Both the position numbers and the translations under genes were made by a program. 64,000 nucleotides of DNA, from assembly GCA_018241505.1 (NCBI GenBank), contig JAFEDS010000010.1, positions 124,001 to 188,000 of the forward strand, in the 5' to 3' direction. The stretch is from Pseudomonadota bacterium (GTDB taxonomy: Bacteria; Pseudomonadota; Gammaproteobacteria; Steroidobacterales; Steroidobacteraceae). Every line of letters begins with the position of its first letter. The first letter of the stretch is position 1. Under the pieces are notes generated by a model, which was not told where the DNA came from, did no database searches, and saw nothing but the letters and a program-made list of their open reading frames with translations. This document shows, one piece after another, positions 17,126 to 25,429 of the stretch.

Positions 17126-18460
17126 CTAGCCCTTGAAGCGCTCGCTGTGGACGCTTTCAGCGCTCTGCAGTCGGCTGATCAGCGAGCTCAAGAACACCCG
17201 GTTGAACCGCAACTGGCACGACGCCGACACCTGTTCCAACAACGTCGAGCTGACCTTCAGCACCGTCACGTCGCTGGCCGAGCGAATGGTCGCCGTACGC
17301 TTGGCGCCCTGTACATAGCTGGCCTCACCGAAACAATCACCCGTTTCGAGGGCTCCGATCCGCGTTCCGTGCCGTTCAACGGCACAACTTCCCGACACGA
17401 TGATGTAGAACCGATCGTCCATCTCGCCTTCCTTGACGATCTCCTCACCAGCGTCGTAATCCTGCCAATTGCTTGCGCGCAGCACTTCCCAGATTTCCGC
17501 GTGTGAAAACTCGTGGAAGAACTTGAGCCGCCGCAATACGCCGAACTGCTCCTGGCGATCGATTCGCGCATTCGCCTCGCGCAACCGTTGGTGTACGCGT
17601 GTCAATTCCGCGGCGAAATCGAGCCCGCTCTTGTAGCGCTTGGCCGGATCCTTCTGCAGCGCCATCGCCACCACGGTCTCGAGCTCTTCAGGAATCTCTT
17701 TGTTCAGTGTGTGAATCGGCGGCGGCGTTGCATACACAATCTGATGCAACAGCTTCTGCAGATTGCCGGCGCGGAACGGGCGCGAGCCGGTCAGGAGCTC
17801 GTACATGACGGCTCCCAGCGAATACAGGTCCGACCGGTTGGTGAGATCGAGACTCTGCACCTGCTCGGGCGACATATACGAAGGACTACCGGCGATGCCT
17901 TCGATGCGCGAGATGTCGGAGTCGGACACCAGCGCAATCCCGAAATCGATGATTCGCACGTCGCTATCCTGCGTAAGCATGATGTTCGACGGCTTGATGT
18001 CGCGGTGAATCACACCGCGTGAGTGCGCGTAGTGCAATGCCTTCGCGCACTTGAAGATGATTTCGACCGTATCGTCGATGCGCAGCAGATTGTCAGGGCG
18101 GCAGTAGGCAGCGAGCGTGCGTGCGCCATGCACGTGCTCCGTCACGATGTAGCAGTGGCCGCTCTCTTCACCCGCGTCGTAGATCGGGAGGATGTGAGGG
18201 TGCTGCAGCATTCCGACGAGGTGCGCCTCTGAGAGGAACATCTTTCGCGCAATACGCGCGCGCTCCTCATCACCGCCCGTGTCGCTGTTGTAGACCTTAA
18301 TGGCGACGTCGCGGCCATAGTAGGCGTCATGTGACAGGTACACCGTACCTGTACTACCGCGGCCGACCTCCTTGATCACCACGTACTTGCCGATCTTCTC
18401 GGGAATCTTCCGTGGCGGGGTCGACTTCGGGGCTGCTGATTTGGATGCCGGTGCTGACAT
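17126..18460 (-). CDS. Ser/Thr protein kinase fused to a cyclic-nucleotide-binding domain
   Basis: A 444-aa soluble Hanks-type kinase. Residues 25-285 form the kinase: glycine loop EVGRGSTGTVYL, Lys55 in VAIKVY, catalytic HRDIKPSN (152-159), DFG (172-174), and GSPSYMSPEQ in the activation segment, so all key residues are present. A short helical linker (LTRVHQRLREANARIDRQEQF) leads to a cNMP/CRP-like domain (about 315-430) with EIVKEGEMDDRFYIIVSGS and the phosphate-cassette-like GDCFGEASYVQGAKRTATIRS. The start at ATG 18460 is preferred over a GTG at 18484; neither has a strong Shine-Dalgarno. No membrane segment is seen. Cyclic-nucleotide or redox gating of the kinase is inference. It follows thiL on the same strand. 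Confidence 0.9.
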   Translation of the reverse strand: MSAPASKSAAPKSTPPRKIPEKIGKYVVIKEVGRGSTGTVYLSHDAYYGRDVAIKVYNSDTGGDEERARIARKMFLSEAHLVGMLQHPHILPIYDAGEESGHCYIVTEHVHGARTLAAYCRPDNLLRIDDTVEIIFKCAKALHYAHSRGVIHRDIKPSNIMLTQDSDVRIIDFGIALVSDSDISRIEGIAGSPSYMSPEQVQSLDLTNRSDLYSLGAVMYELLTGSRPFRAGNLQKLLHQIVYATPPPIHTLNKEIPEELETVVAMALQKDPAKRYKSGLDFAAELTRVHQRLREANARIDRQEQFGVLRRLKFFHEFSHAEIWEVLRASNWQDYDAGEEIVKEGEMDDRFYIIVSGSCAVERHGTRIGALETGDCFGEASYVQGAKRTATIRSASDVTVLKVSSTLLEQVSASCQLRFNRVFLSSLISRLQSAESVHSERFKG

Positions 18461-18575
18461 GACTCGCGCTGAAGCGAAAACCACCGACAGGATACGGACT
18501 GCGCGCGAGACTCACTGTGATGCATCCCTCAGCGTCCCGGCCCTCATGAAAGGACGAGACTTAGGTCAGCCCGTG

Positions 18576-19544
18576 TCACGCTCCGAAATGATCGTAGCCC
18601 GAATGAGAGAACTCAATCACGGACCCGCCGCGCGTCACGATGCTGCCGGGAGCTTCGCGCAGTGTGCCGATGCAGCAATAACCCCAGCGCCCCGGCGGCA
18701 GATTATGTTGCAATCGTCCCACCTCGGACGGCCGGACTGTGAAGCACAGCTCATAGTCATCCCCGCCTGTTAGTGCGAGCTCCCGCGCGCGCTCGACCCC
18801 GACCGCACTCACAAGCTCTTCAGAGACCGGCACGTCGTCGAACACCAGCTCAAGCCCGCACCCGCTAGCATGCGCGAGCTTTCCCGCGTCGCCCATCAAG
18901 CCATCCGACACGTCGATGCAAGCAGTCGCATAGCCACGCAGGCAATCGCCGAGTGCCAGGCGTGGCGACGGATACAGGAATCGCTTCCTCAAATAGCGCT
19001 CAGCTTCACTGGAAGCCTGGAGTTTGGATTGCTCAATCGCCAGTCCCCCTGCAGCATCCCCTGGTGTTCCTGAAACGAACACCTTGTCACCCGGCCGCCC
19101 ACCCGACCGCAACAGCGCAGTCGACTTCGCAACATGCCCCAGGATCTGAATCGTGACTGACAAGGGGCCCGATGTTGTATCTCCACCTACGAGGGCCACA
19201 TCGTGTGATCGCGCCAACGCGGAAAGCCCACCGGTAAATTCCTCCAGCCAACGTTCGTCGACCTTAGGGAGCGTGAGCGCGAGTAACGCCCACGAGGGAC
19301 GCGCACCCATGGCTGCCAGATCGCTCAGATTGACCGCGAGTACTCGATGGCCGATTGATGCCGGCGGTGAGCCGGGCGGAAAGTGCACACCTTCGTTGAG
19401 TGTGTCGATCGCTGCTACGAGCTGCGCTCCCGGAGGACTTTGCAGCAAAGCGGCGTCATCACCGACGCCCAATTCGACGTCCGTTCGCATCGCGCCAACT
19501 TTGCGGAAGTAGCGCTCAATGAGCGCGAACTCCGAGAGGGACAT
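18576..19544 (-). CDS. thiL: Thiamine-monophosphate kinase
   Basis: Phosphorylates thiamine monophosphate to thiamine diphosphate, the active cofactor. It has 322 aa with the PurM/ThiL fold: GVGDDAALLQSPPG near residue 26, the substrate region NEGVHFPP, AVNLSDLAAMGARPSWALL, GGDTTSGPLSVTIQILG, SGTPGDAAGGLAI and the C-terminal DVSDGLMGDAGKLAHASG and GGDDYELCFTV. It follows nusB with a 2-base gap, the usual order ribH-nusB-thiL, so it is co-transcribed with riboflavin and antitermination genes. Dxs encoded nearby is a thiamine-diphosphate enzyme. Confidence 0.95.
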   Translation of the reverse strand: MSLSEFALIERYFRKVGAMRTDVELGVGDDAALLQSPPGAQLVAAIDTLNEGVHFPPGSPPASIGHRVLAVNLSDLAAMGARPSWALLALTLPKVDERWLEEFTGGLSALARSHDVALVGGDTTSGPLSVTIQILGHVAKSTALLRSGGRPGDKVFVSGTPGDAAGGLAIEQSKLQASSEAERYLRKRFLYPSPRLALGDCLRGYATACIDVSDGLMGDAGKLAHASGCGLELVFDDVPVSEELVSAVGVERARELALTGGDDYELCFTVRPSEVGRLQHNLPPGRWGYCCIGTLREAPGSIVTRGGSVIEFSHSGYDHFGA

Positions 19545-19546
19545 GG

Positions 19547-20332
19547 CTAGTGTTCGCTGGGCCGCAGCTTGCGTGCGGCCCGATCGAGCACTGCGTTCAC
19601 AAACTTGTGCCCGTCGGTCGCTCCGAAACGCTTCGCCAGCCCAACCGATTCGTTGATGGCCACGCGATAGGGGACTTCGGGCCGTGCGGTCAGCTCAAAG
19701 AGCCCGATCAGGAGCACCGCATGCTCAACGGGATCGAGCTGCGCCACCGGGCGGTCCATCAATTCGGCCAGCGACCCGTCCAAGGACTCGCGGGCGGCCC
19801 ATACGCCCTCAACGAGCTCGCGGAAATACTCGCGATCCGCATTGGCCATATCTTCGGCTTCGCCGAACTCCTGCACGAGGTCTTGCCAGGGGCTGTCGTT
19901 GAGCTGCCAGCGGTAGAGGGCCTGAAGCGCCAGCTTGCGGGCGACGGAGCGGGTAGCCGCGAAGGCGTGCTTGGCCCTTGAAGACGTGGACGATGGTTTA
20001 GCGCTGGAGGGTGACGACGGCTTCGCGCGGATCTTTTTTGCGGGGCCCTCGTGATGCGCGTGCGCGCCATGACGAGTGCCCTCGGCCTCCGCAGACCCAG
20101 TCGCATGCGCGGCACTCGGCTCGACGCCTCCCTGCGAGACACCCTCGGCATGTACGCCCTCAGCCGCCCGCGCGTTCGCCAACGCGGTGCTCAGCGTCGT
20201 GCCTGTCCACACCGTGCTGGGGTCAAACTCCTGCGCCTCGCCCCCGCTCACACCAGCCCGTGCCGGCGTGATCTTGCCGGCAACTACTTTGAGGGTCGTC
20301 CGTTCCCGCATTGTTTTGGGCCGGTCGCTCAC
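19547..20332 (-). CDS. nusB: Transcription antitermination factor NusB with long N-terminal extension
   Basis: NusB binds boxA RNA with NusE (S10) in the antitermination complex of rRNA operons. The all-helical core runs from about residue 129 (VARKLALQALYRWQLNDSPW, then YFRELVEGV and PYRVAINESVGLAKRFG) to the end. Before it are about 128 extra residues, low-complexity and rich in Ala, Gly, Ser and Lys/His, where most NusB proteins (about 140 aa) have nothing. The GTG at 20332 overlaps the ribH stop by 4 bases, and no ATG or GTG suits the core start, so the extension appears to be translated. Its function is unknown. Confidence 0.92.
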   Translation of the reverse strand: MSDRPKTMRERTTLKVVAGKITPARAGVSGGEAQEFDPSTVWTGTTLSTALANARAAEGVHAEGVSQGGVEPSAAHATGSAEAEGTRHGAHAHHEGPAKKIRAKPSSPSSAKPSSTSSRAKHAFAATRSVARKLALQALYRWQLNDSPWQDLVQEFGEAEDMANADREYFRELVEGVWAARESLDGSLAELMDRPVAQLDPVEHAVLLIGLFELTARPEVPYRVAINESVGLAKRFGATDGHKFVNAVLDRAARKLRPSEH

Positions 20333-20799
20333 AGGTGCTTCATCAGTGAAATCATTTCGAGCGCCGTGTCCATCGACTCACCGCCCTTGTTGCCGGCAGT
20401 GGTCGCAGCGCGCTCCAGTGCCTGCTCGACCGTTTCGACGGTCAACACCCCGAAAATAATCGGCAGTCCCGACTCCAGGCTCACGAGGTTCAAACCTCGC
20501 GCGCACTCGCCGGCGACGTACTCAAAATGAGGCGTATCACCTCGAATGACGCAACCAAGCGCCACTACGGCGTCATACCGACCACTCAAAGCGAGCTTTC
20601 TTGCCACGACGGGCAACTCAAACGCGCCGGGTACCCTTGCGATGAGCAGATCCTCCGCAGCGCCTCCGCGCTCGGACCATGCTGTCGTCGCGCCTTTCAG
20701 CAGGCTCGAAACAATAAAATCATTGAAGCGTGCAGCAGCAATGGCGACCTTACGGCCGCGTGCAACGACTTCGCCCTCGACAATACGTGAAGAATCCAT
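20329..20799 (-). CDS. ribH: 6,7-Dimethyl-8-ribityllumazine synthase
   Basis: Joins 5-amino-6-ribitylaminouracil with 3,4-dihydroxy-2-butanone 4-phosphate, the penultimate riboflavin step; usually an icosahedral or pentameric assembly. It has 156 aa. Conserved features are AAARFNDFIVSSLLKGA, VPGAFELPVVARKLA (substrate loop), VVALGCVIRGDTPHFEYVAGE with the catalytic His, and IIFGVLTVETVEQALERA. It lies 11 bases after ribBA and overlaps nusB by 4 bases. Confidence 0.95.
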   Translation of the reverse strand: MDSSRIVEGEVVARGRKVAIAAARFNDFIVSSLLKGATTAWSERGGAAEDLLIARVPGAFELPVVARKLALSGRYDAVVALGCVIRGDTPHFEYVAGECARGLNLVSLESGLPIIFGVLTVETVEQALERAATTAGNKGGESMDTALEMISLMKHL

Positions 20800-20810
20800 A
20801 GACGTAGAGA

Positions 20811-21992
20811 TTAACCATCCTCACCAACATAGCTTTCGATTTCGAGATCGAACGCCGAAATACCCTGCAACTGACGAGGTGCCGACAGCACCTTCATGCG
20901 CCTGACGCCAAGATCTTTGAGGATCTGCGCTCCAACGCCGTATGTACGCAATACTCCGCCTACGGGCTCCGGCGGTGGGGCCAATGGCTGCGCCGCCAGC
21001 ATAGGACCATTCGCCTCGCCCAACGCGCGCACGGCATCAACCAAATCTCGCGGCGACTCGTGGTCGCGCAGAATCACAATTACACCACTTCCCGCTTGGG
21101 CAATGCGCTCCATAGCAGCGCGCAGCGTCCACGCACGCGTAACCGATCGGACGCCTACGAGGTCGCGAAGTGTGTCGGCGACATGCACGCGAACCAGCGG
21201 GACCGTCGAATCCGTGACAGGGCCATGCGTAAGCGCCAGATGAACATCCCGCTGGACATGGTCTTCGTACATGTACAAGCGAAATTCACCAAACTCTGTT
21301 TGTACGTTCTGCTCCGAGATTCGTTCAACCGAACGCTCATTCCGCAGGCGATAGCGGATGAGGTCGGCGATAGTGCCAATCTTCAGGTTGTGTGTTCGGG
21401 CAAACGTTTCCAGCTCCGGCCGGCGAGCCATCGTGCCATCGTCGTTCATGATCTCGACAATCACCGCCGCGGGTTCGAAACCCGCCAGGCGCGCCAAATC
21501 ACAGCCCGCCTCGGTATGGCCCGCGCGGGTCAACACCCCACCGGGCTGCGCCATGATCGGGAAAATATGCCCCGGCTGGCGCAGATCCTCGGGACTCGCG
21601 TTAGGCGCCACCGCCGTTCGAACAGTGTGCGCACGATCGTAGGCAGAGATACCGGTCGTGACGCCCTGGGCCGCCTCAATCGACAGGGTAAAGTTGGTGC
21701 GCCGCTCGCGATCGGTTTCGCTGACCATCAGCGGTAGTCGCAACTGACGGCAGCGCTCCCGGGTCAACGTCAGGCAGATCAGGCCTCGGCCGAAACGAGC
21801 CATGAAATTGATGTCTTCAGGCCGCACCAGGCTGGCGGGCATCAGCAGATCGCCCTCGTTCTCACGGTCCTCATCGTCCATGACCACGACCATGCGTCCC
21901 GCACGCAGCTCCTCGAGGATCTCTTCAACGGAGTTCAAGCCCGGAGTGGTGCTGGTGGGCCCCTTGCCGGTGATGGAGAAAACGTTGGACAT
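20811..21992 (-). CDS. ribBA: RibBA-type protein: DHBP synthase with degenerate GTP cyclohydrolase II domain
   Basis: The N-terminal half (about 1-210) is 3,4-dihydroxy-2-butanone 4-phosphate synthase: [35 protein letters not shown], and [30 protein letters not shown], with all family residues. The C-terminal half resembles GTP cyclohydrolase II, but the zinc ligands are gone: where RibA has the three-Cys segment ending CDCG, this protein reads [22 protein letters not shown] cyclohydrolase II activity is therefore unlikely, and a separate RibA is probably elsewhere. ATG 21992 matches the family N-terminus and is preferred over one at 22025. It has its own promoter region, since island DNA separates it from ribE. 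Confidence 0.92.
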   Translation of the reverse strand: MSNVFSITGKGPTSTTPGLNSVEEILEELRAGRMVVVMDDEDRENEGDLLMPASLVRPEDINFMARFGRGLICLTLTRERCRQLRLPLMVSETDRERRTNFTLSIEAAQGVTTGISAYDRAHTVRTAVAPNASPEDLRQPGHIFPIMAQPGGVLTRAGHTEAGCDLARLAGFEPAAVIVEIMNDDGTMARRPELETFARTHNLKIGTIADLIRYRLRNERSVERISEQNVQTEFGEFRLYMYEDHVQRDVHLALTHGPVTDSTVPLVRVHVADTLRDLVGVRSVTRAWTLRAAMERIAQAGSGVIVILRDHESPRDLVDAVRALGEANGPMLAAQPLAPPPEPVGGVLRTYGVGAQILKDLGVRRMKVLSAPRQLQGISAFDLEIESYVGEDG

Positions 21993-22021
21993 GTCGCTGC
22001 CTGGAAAGGAATGTGGTGCCG

Positions 22022-22048
22022 TCATTATACGGCTGTATTTTTATACAG
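22022..22048 (-). promoter_or_regulatory. ribBA promoter region with a LexA-box-like palindrome
   Basis: A perfect -10 hexamer TATAAT (22024-22029 read leftward) lies 31 bases before the ribBA ATG. Four bases upstream of it is CTGTATTTTTATACAG (22033-22048), which fits the gammaproteobacterial SOS box CTGT-N8-ACAG with an AT-only core. The palindrome would fill the promoter spacer. SOS control is inferred from the sequence only. Confidence 0.5.
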
Positions 22049-22113
22049 ACCGCCCTTTGAATGCAGCCGACGCCAGCTTGCACCCATTACCCGCCCCGCA
22101 GCCGGGCTAACCA

Positions 22114-22224
22114 GTGCCTGCGGCCAAGCCAACCGAACCGGTGCCTGCTGGGGCGAGGCCGACGAGTGCCTGCGGCGGCGAGGCGCCGACCAGTGGGGGC
22201 GAGCCGCCAGTGCCTGCGGCCGGT
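22114..22224. repeat. Degenerate GC-rich repeats between the RES gene and ribBA
   Basis: GTGCCTGCGGC or a close variant recurs at 22114, 22141, 22166 and 22210, with a diverged copy (GTGGGGGCGAG) at 22193, a period of about 25-27 bases. The 514-base gap 21993-22506 holds no gene I can support; this repeat and the ribBA promoter are its only recognisable contents. No FMN riboswitch pattern was found in it. Confidence 0.5.
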
Positions 22225-22506
22225 CGCGGGCTCGCGCTCCGCTGCAAAGCAATGCGCCGCATACCACAGCTCCGCAAGAAACCAACGCAATCGGCATTCC
22301 CTGCGTCAATCGCTGGAAGTTGAAAATAACATCTAACATGTCGGATTGAATTCGCACTTCCGGCGTCACCGCCTCGCTCCAAGCCTCCGAGAGCCTTGCT
22401 CGATCACAAAACTGTATTTTCCGGATGAGGCCTCAACGAATCCTTTGCACTGTTGTTTCAGCGTACGTAGTCGGCGCCCGATTCCTACGGGGTCCGCACA
22501 AATAGC

Positions 22507-23232
22507 TCACTCAGAGTCTATCGATAGTTCCTGCGGGTCTCCAAAGTCCACAATTGCATTCGCTCGCCTCGCTTCGCGGCGAAGCAGATCGCGGACCGGG
22601 TTGTCTCTCACTGAAATCGCGTCGTCGACCGGCTCAAACATAGTCATACCGTCTTGCGCGAAAACTATGATGCAATCGCCCGGCACCTGGTGGGATTCGT
22701 ATAAGAGGCCGCGCATCTCCGGTATGTGATCGAGCAATCGCTGCGCCCAGCAACGTGTCCGGCCGTATTGAGAATGGGGCGCAGAAGATAAGCGGGGTGA
22801 GTGCTTTCCTTCAGCAACGAGATTTTCGACCTGCGGGCGACGGATATCGGCAACCAACAGGGGCTGCAGCAGCCGAGCCTCGATCAGGTAGCGATCGCGA
22901 GTTTCGTGCTCCGGAACTCGGCGCATGCCTTTGTGGCGGATGTCACGCAGTACGACCTCCCATGCTACTGTCTCAGGACGATCGCCCGCGTAAGCTGCCG
23001 GAACGATGACCCCCGATTTGTGCACAGGGCTGAATCGGTTGTTGACCACTGATGGATAGCAAACTCGGGCGTATTCGCCGGCTTCGTGTGCCGAATCGGC
23101 TCGCAGGATCCGATACCACCGGGAGCCGGGCGCCAACTCATGCTGAAGAAGTCCGTCTCGCCAGGCATTCAGCGCAGCGGCGAGATCTTCATCGGTGGGC
23201 AGGTCGAGGTAGAGCGGGTCAGTCGCGACCAT
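22507..23232 (-). CDS. RES-domain toxin of a RES/Xre (MbcT/ParT-like) toxin-antitoxin system
   Basis: A 241-aa RES-family protein. Family members degrade NAD+ or ADP-ribosylate targets, and expression without the antitoxin stops growth. The motif set is present: GSRWYRI near residue 36, NNRFSPVH (the conserved Arg and Ser), ETVAWEVVLRDI with the conserved Glu, and the C-terminal LLYESHQVPGDCIIVF. It starts 14 bases inside the preceding antitoxin gene, the usual order for this class. It lies in accessory DNA that splits the riboflavin operon. Whether it is active is not known, but the frame is intact. Confidence 0.85.
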   Translation of the reverse strand: MVATDPLYLDLPTDEDLAAALNAWRDGLLQHELAPGSRWYRILRADSAHEAGEYARVCYPSVVNNRFSPVHKSGVIVPAAYAGDRPETVAWEVVLRDIRHKGMRRVPEHETRDRYLIEARLLQPLLVADIRRPQVENLVAEGKHSPRLSSAPHSQYGRTRCWAQRLLDHIPEMRGLLYESHQVPGDCIIVFAQDGMTMFEPVDDAISVRDNPVRDLLRREARRANAIVDFGDPQELSIDSE

Positions 23233-24103
23233 TCCAACGTTCCGTGTTGGCAGCTTTGATCACGTTCCGGCGATCAGCTTTCCAGGCTTGAAGCGGCGTG
23301 CTGCCCTTCAGCGCTTCGTGCGGTCGCAGGAACCATTGCAGCCGATCCCATCCTGGAATATCGGGGGACAATGCGGTGAGCACGTCTTTCATCTCTGGAT
23401 ATACGCGGCCCGTTGCATCGAACTGGAACGTGGGGTATCGCCACTCGCGACCCCAACGGACTCCAAACAATTTGCCGCTGCCACGCTGATCCGCTGCGAG
23501 CTGACTCGAATTTGTGGTGGTCGACTGGGCTGCAAGGGCGAGGTCCTCACTACTCAATGTGCCGCCGGCCTGCTGGAGCATGTCTTTACGAACGCGCATG
23601 AGCTCTTCACGGTCCGATCCTTCCCCGGCGCCGGGGATCTGATGTGCTGTCCCATTCGCAGACGAGCGAGTGTCAGTTAAGCGACGCAACACCTTCAAAC
23701 CCGTATCGAGCCGGGTTCGGAAATCTTCGGTCAGGCGGATCACAACGATCGTCTGGCCAGCCAGGCGTTGAGCTGCTGTTTGTACTGAGCTGGCGAGTTC
23801 CTCGCGCTGGATCGTCTCTTGTAGAAGCAACTCGTTTGCACGCTCAGCAAACACGAGCCACGGGTCAGTGCGTCGGTGCGATTCCAGCAGCGAATGGAAT
23901 ACGTCCCACTGGGATAGAAATAAATCAAACAGGCGTTCGGCATTTCCTGTGCCGGGAGGCGCAAGCGTAATGGCGGCCGGATCCTCTTTCAGGAAGGTGG
24001 TCAATTGCCTGCGTGAGTAGGCCGCCGTGCGGAGCTCCGGCGCGTCCTGCTGCTCCAAAATGGCGCTGAGCAAATAGGTGGATTCCAGCGAGCGAGCTTC
24101 CAT
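23219..24103 (-). CDS. RES-associated antitoxin (MbcA/ParS type) with long N-terminal region
   Basis: A 294-aa likely antitoxin. Its last 130 residues fit the Xre/MbcA/ParS class: an HTH-like LSSEDLALAAQSTTTNSSQL, then KLFGVRWGREWRYPTFQFD, and the toxin-binding part IPGWDRLQWFLRPHEALKGS with TPLQAWKADRRNVIKAANTE. The first 165 residues are unusual; they are charged and helical with no recognised domain (for example AERANELLLQETIQREELASSVQTA). AAGGA precedes the ATG at 8 bases. It overlaps the RES gene by 14 bases. Four 8-bp repeats in its leader suggest autorepression. The N-terminal region could be a second regulatory module or the remains of a fusion. Confidence 0.75.
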   Translation of the reverse strand: MEARSLESTYLLSAILEQQDAPELRTAAYSRRQLTTFLKEDPAAITLAPPGTGNAERLFDLFLSQWDVFHSLLESHRRTDPWLVFAERANELLLQETIQREELASSVQTAAQRLAGQTIVVIRLTEDFRTRLDTGLKVLRRLTDTRSSANGTAHQIPGAGEGSDREELMRVRKDMLQQAGGTLSSEDLALAAQSTTTNSSQLAADQRGSGKLFGVRWGREWRYPTFQFDATGRVYPEMKDVLTALSPDIPGWDRLQWFLRPHEALKGSTPLQAWKADRRNVIKAANTERWNGRD

Positions 24104-24110
24104 GACAATA

Positions 24111-24147
24111 ATCCTTAATTTCTTAGCCTCTTAGTATCTTAACTATA
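24111..24147 (-). promoter_or_regulatory. Toxin-antitoxin promoter with four 8-bp direct repeats
   Basis: Leftward, TATAGT (24142-24147) is a good -10. It is followed by TTAAGATA, CTAAGAGG, CTAAGAAA and TTAAGGAT back to back (24142 down to 24111), four 8-bp repeats of consensus YTAAGRNN, running to the Shine-Dalgarno. Upstream is a small inverted repeat, CCGAC tatt GTCGG (24154-24167). An iteron-like operator bound by the antitoxin is the simplest reading. The local sequence is much richer in A and T than its surroundings. Confidence 0.6.
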
Positions 24148-24286
24148 CCACCACCGACTATTGTCGGCCTTCGCCGATTATCTTTAGATTCAGGTAGTTA
24201 CGGCCTGTATACCGCCCGGATCAGTCGTCGGCGACTCCTGCGAGTCCCAGCCGTGCAAGGCGATCGATCAGGGGACGCCGATGGGT

Positions 24287-24559
24287 TTACGCCGGATTCC
24301 CGCCGGGGTCCGGTACTTTGATGCCGGCGACGCGCAAATGAAGCTGATCGCGCAGGCGAGTGAGATTGGGATGCCGTAGGTTCTGCCGTTCGACCGCTCG
24401 GGCCGTATCAGCAATCGCATCGGGAAACGCGGTCATATCGCGAATTCGTTGTACCAGTGCGCCGGTCGGTATTTTCAGGGATTTCGCGGCATCGCCCCAA
24501 TGCCGTGGCTGAATCGTCTGCAGCTTGTAGTGCCGCCCCACTCGCATCGCCAAGGCAGG
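24287..24559 (-). pseudogene. C-terminal fragment of a HipA-family kinase toxin
   Basis: About 90 codons (LAMRVGRHYKLQTIQPRHWG, then AKSLKIPTGALVQRIRDM) resemble the C-terminal end of HipA toxins, which phosphorylate glutamyl-tRNA synthetase. The kinase domain, its catalytic residues and the whole N-terminal part are missing. The fragment begins at the very point where the truncated yhcG-like gene loses homology, in another reading frame, so the two are joined by a deletion. No ribosome site is evident; this is most likely a dead remnant. An internal ATG at 24553 could open an 88-aa frame. Confidence 0.6.
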
Positions 24560-25149
24560 CCCAGAGAGTCCACGAGGTAGCTGTCTTTGAAGATGGCGTC
24601 AGCATCCGGGTGCAATTGTGTCACCGCCGGTGACACTTTTGGCCGACCCAGAACAGCGCGTTCGAAGAGTGCACCGCGCAGTTGCCGGTCCGTTTCACGC
24701 TTATCCCATCCTTCCCGATGGGCGAGACGCAAATAGAATTCTCGCTCTTCTGACGACTTACACCGACTGAGTATGAGGAGGTTACCGCTCCAACTAACAT
24801 GTCGTACCAATGGCGCTGCAGCTTTGTGGTCCTTGTACGCATCGTAAAACTGCCGCATGCGAAACAGGTTGCGGCGTTCGAATCCGCGAAGATCCGAATG
24901 ACATCTCGAAATGTAACGCGCCAACTGGTCAACGACACCCTCACCCCAAATGGATTTTTGGAGCTTCTGGCTTATGTATCGGCCTACTTCCCAATAGAGA
25001 GTGACCAGGCTCGTGTTGACCGCCTGCAGAGCGCGTTGGCGCGCGCCGCGGATTAGATCAACAATCTCGCGAAATTCTGACTCACGCTCATGCATATCCG
25101 GCGCCTTCCCTGCCGCTCGGTTGACCAGGTCACGTCTCTTGATCTTCAT
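24553..25149 (-). pseudogene. Truncated YhcG/DUF1016-family protein (PDDEXK nuclease lost)
   Basis: The open frame starting at 25149 encodes the N-terminal helical region of YhcG-type proteins: IVDLIRGARQRALQAVNTSL, VTLYWEVGRYIS, GEGVVDQLARYI and LFRMRQFYDAY, then the central VSWSGNLLILSRCKSSEERE and ERAVLGRPKVSP. Homology stops at DSYLVDSLGLP (residue 199), where a complete protein would run on into the PDDEXK nuclease. Beyond it the frame reads about 25 unrelated residues to a stop at 24475, because the DNA there is a hipA fragment in another frame. The nuclease domain is lost, so the gene is probably inactive. Confidence 0.75.
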
Positions 25150-25429
25150 GAATCAACAGTGAAGTTGCATTTTGAGCGTTCAATCCTGTTCGCATTATAG
25201 ACCCAACGACTCTAGGTGAAAATCCACGAGCACGGTTGTTCGTAGAACGATGTAGTTTCTCATGTTGATACCAGATGCCCGAACCACGCGTGTGAACCAC
25301 GGTGAGACTCATGGGGGACGCGGACGTGAGAAGCAGGGAGTGCATCCACTACGGTTGTTGGGTGATCGAGGCAGGCCCCCGATACATTCAGGCTCGCCAC
25401 GGGAGCATCTTGCGCCGCTCGGGTAGATA

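Noticed and set aside
21993-22506. FMN riboswitch upstream of ribBA
   Set aside because: No RFN-type conserved core was seen on the leftward strand. The gap has only degenerate GC-rich repeats and a simple promoter.
24287-24553. A separate small 88-aa antitoxin gene
   Set aside because: The sequence looks like the HipA C-terminus cut by a deletion, and it lacks a ribosome site, so it was called a remnant.
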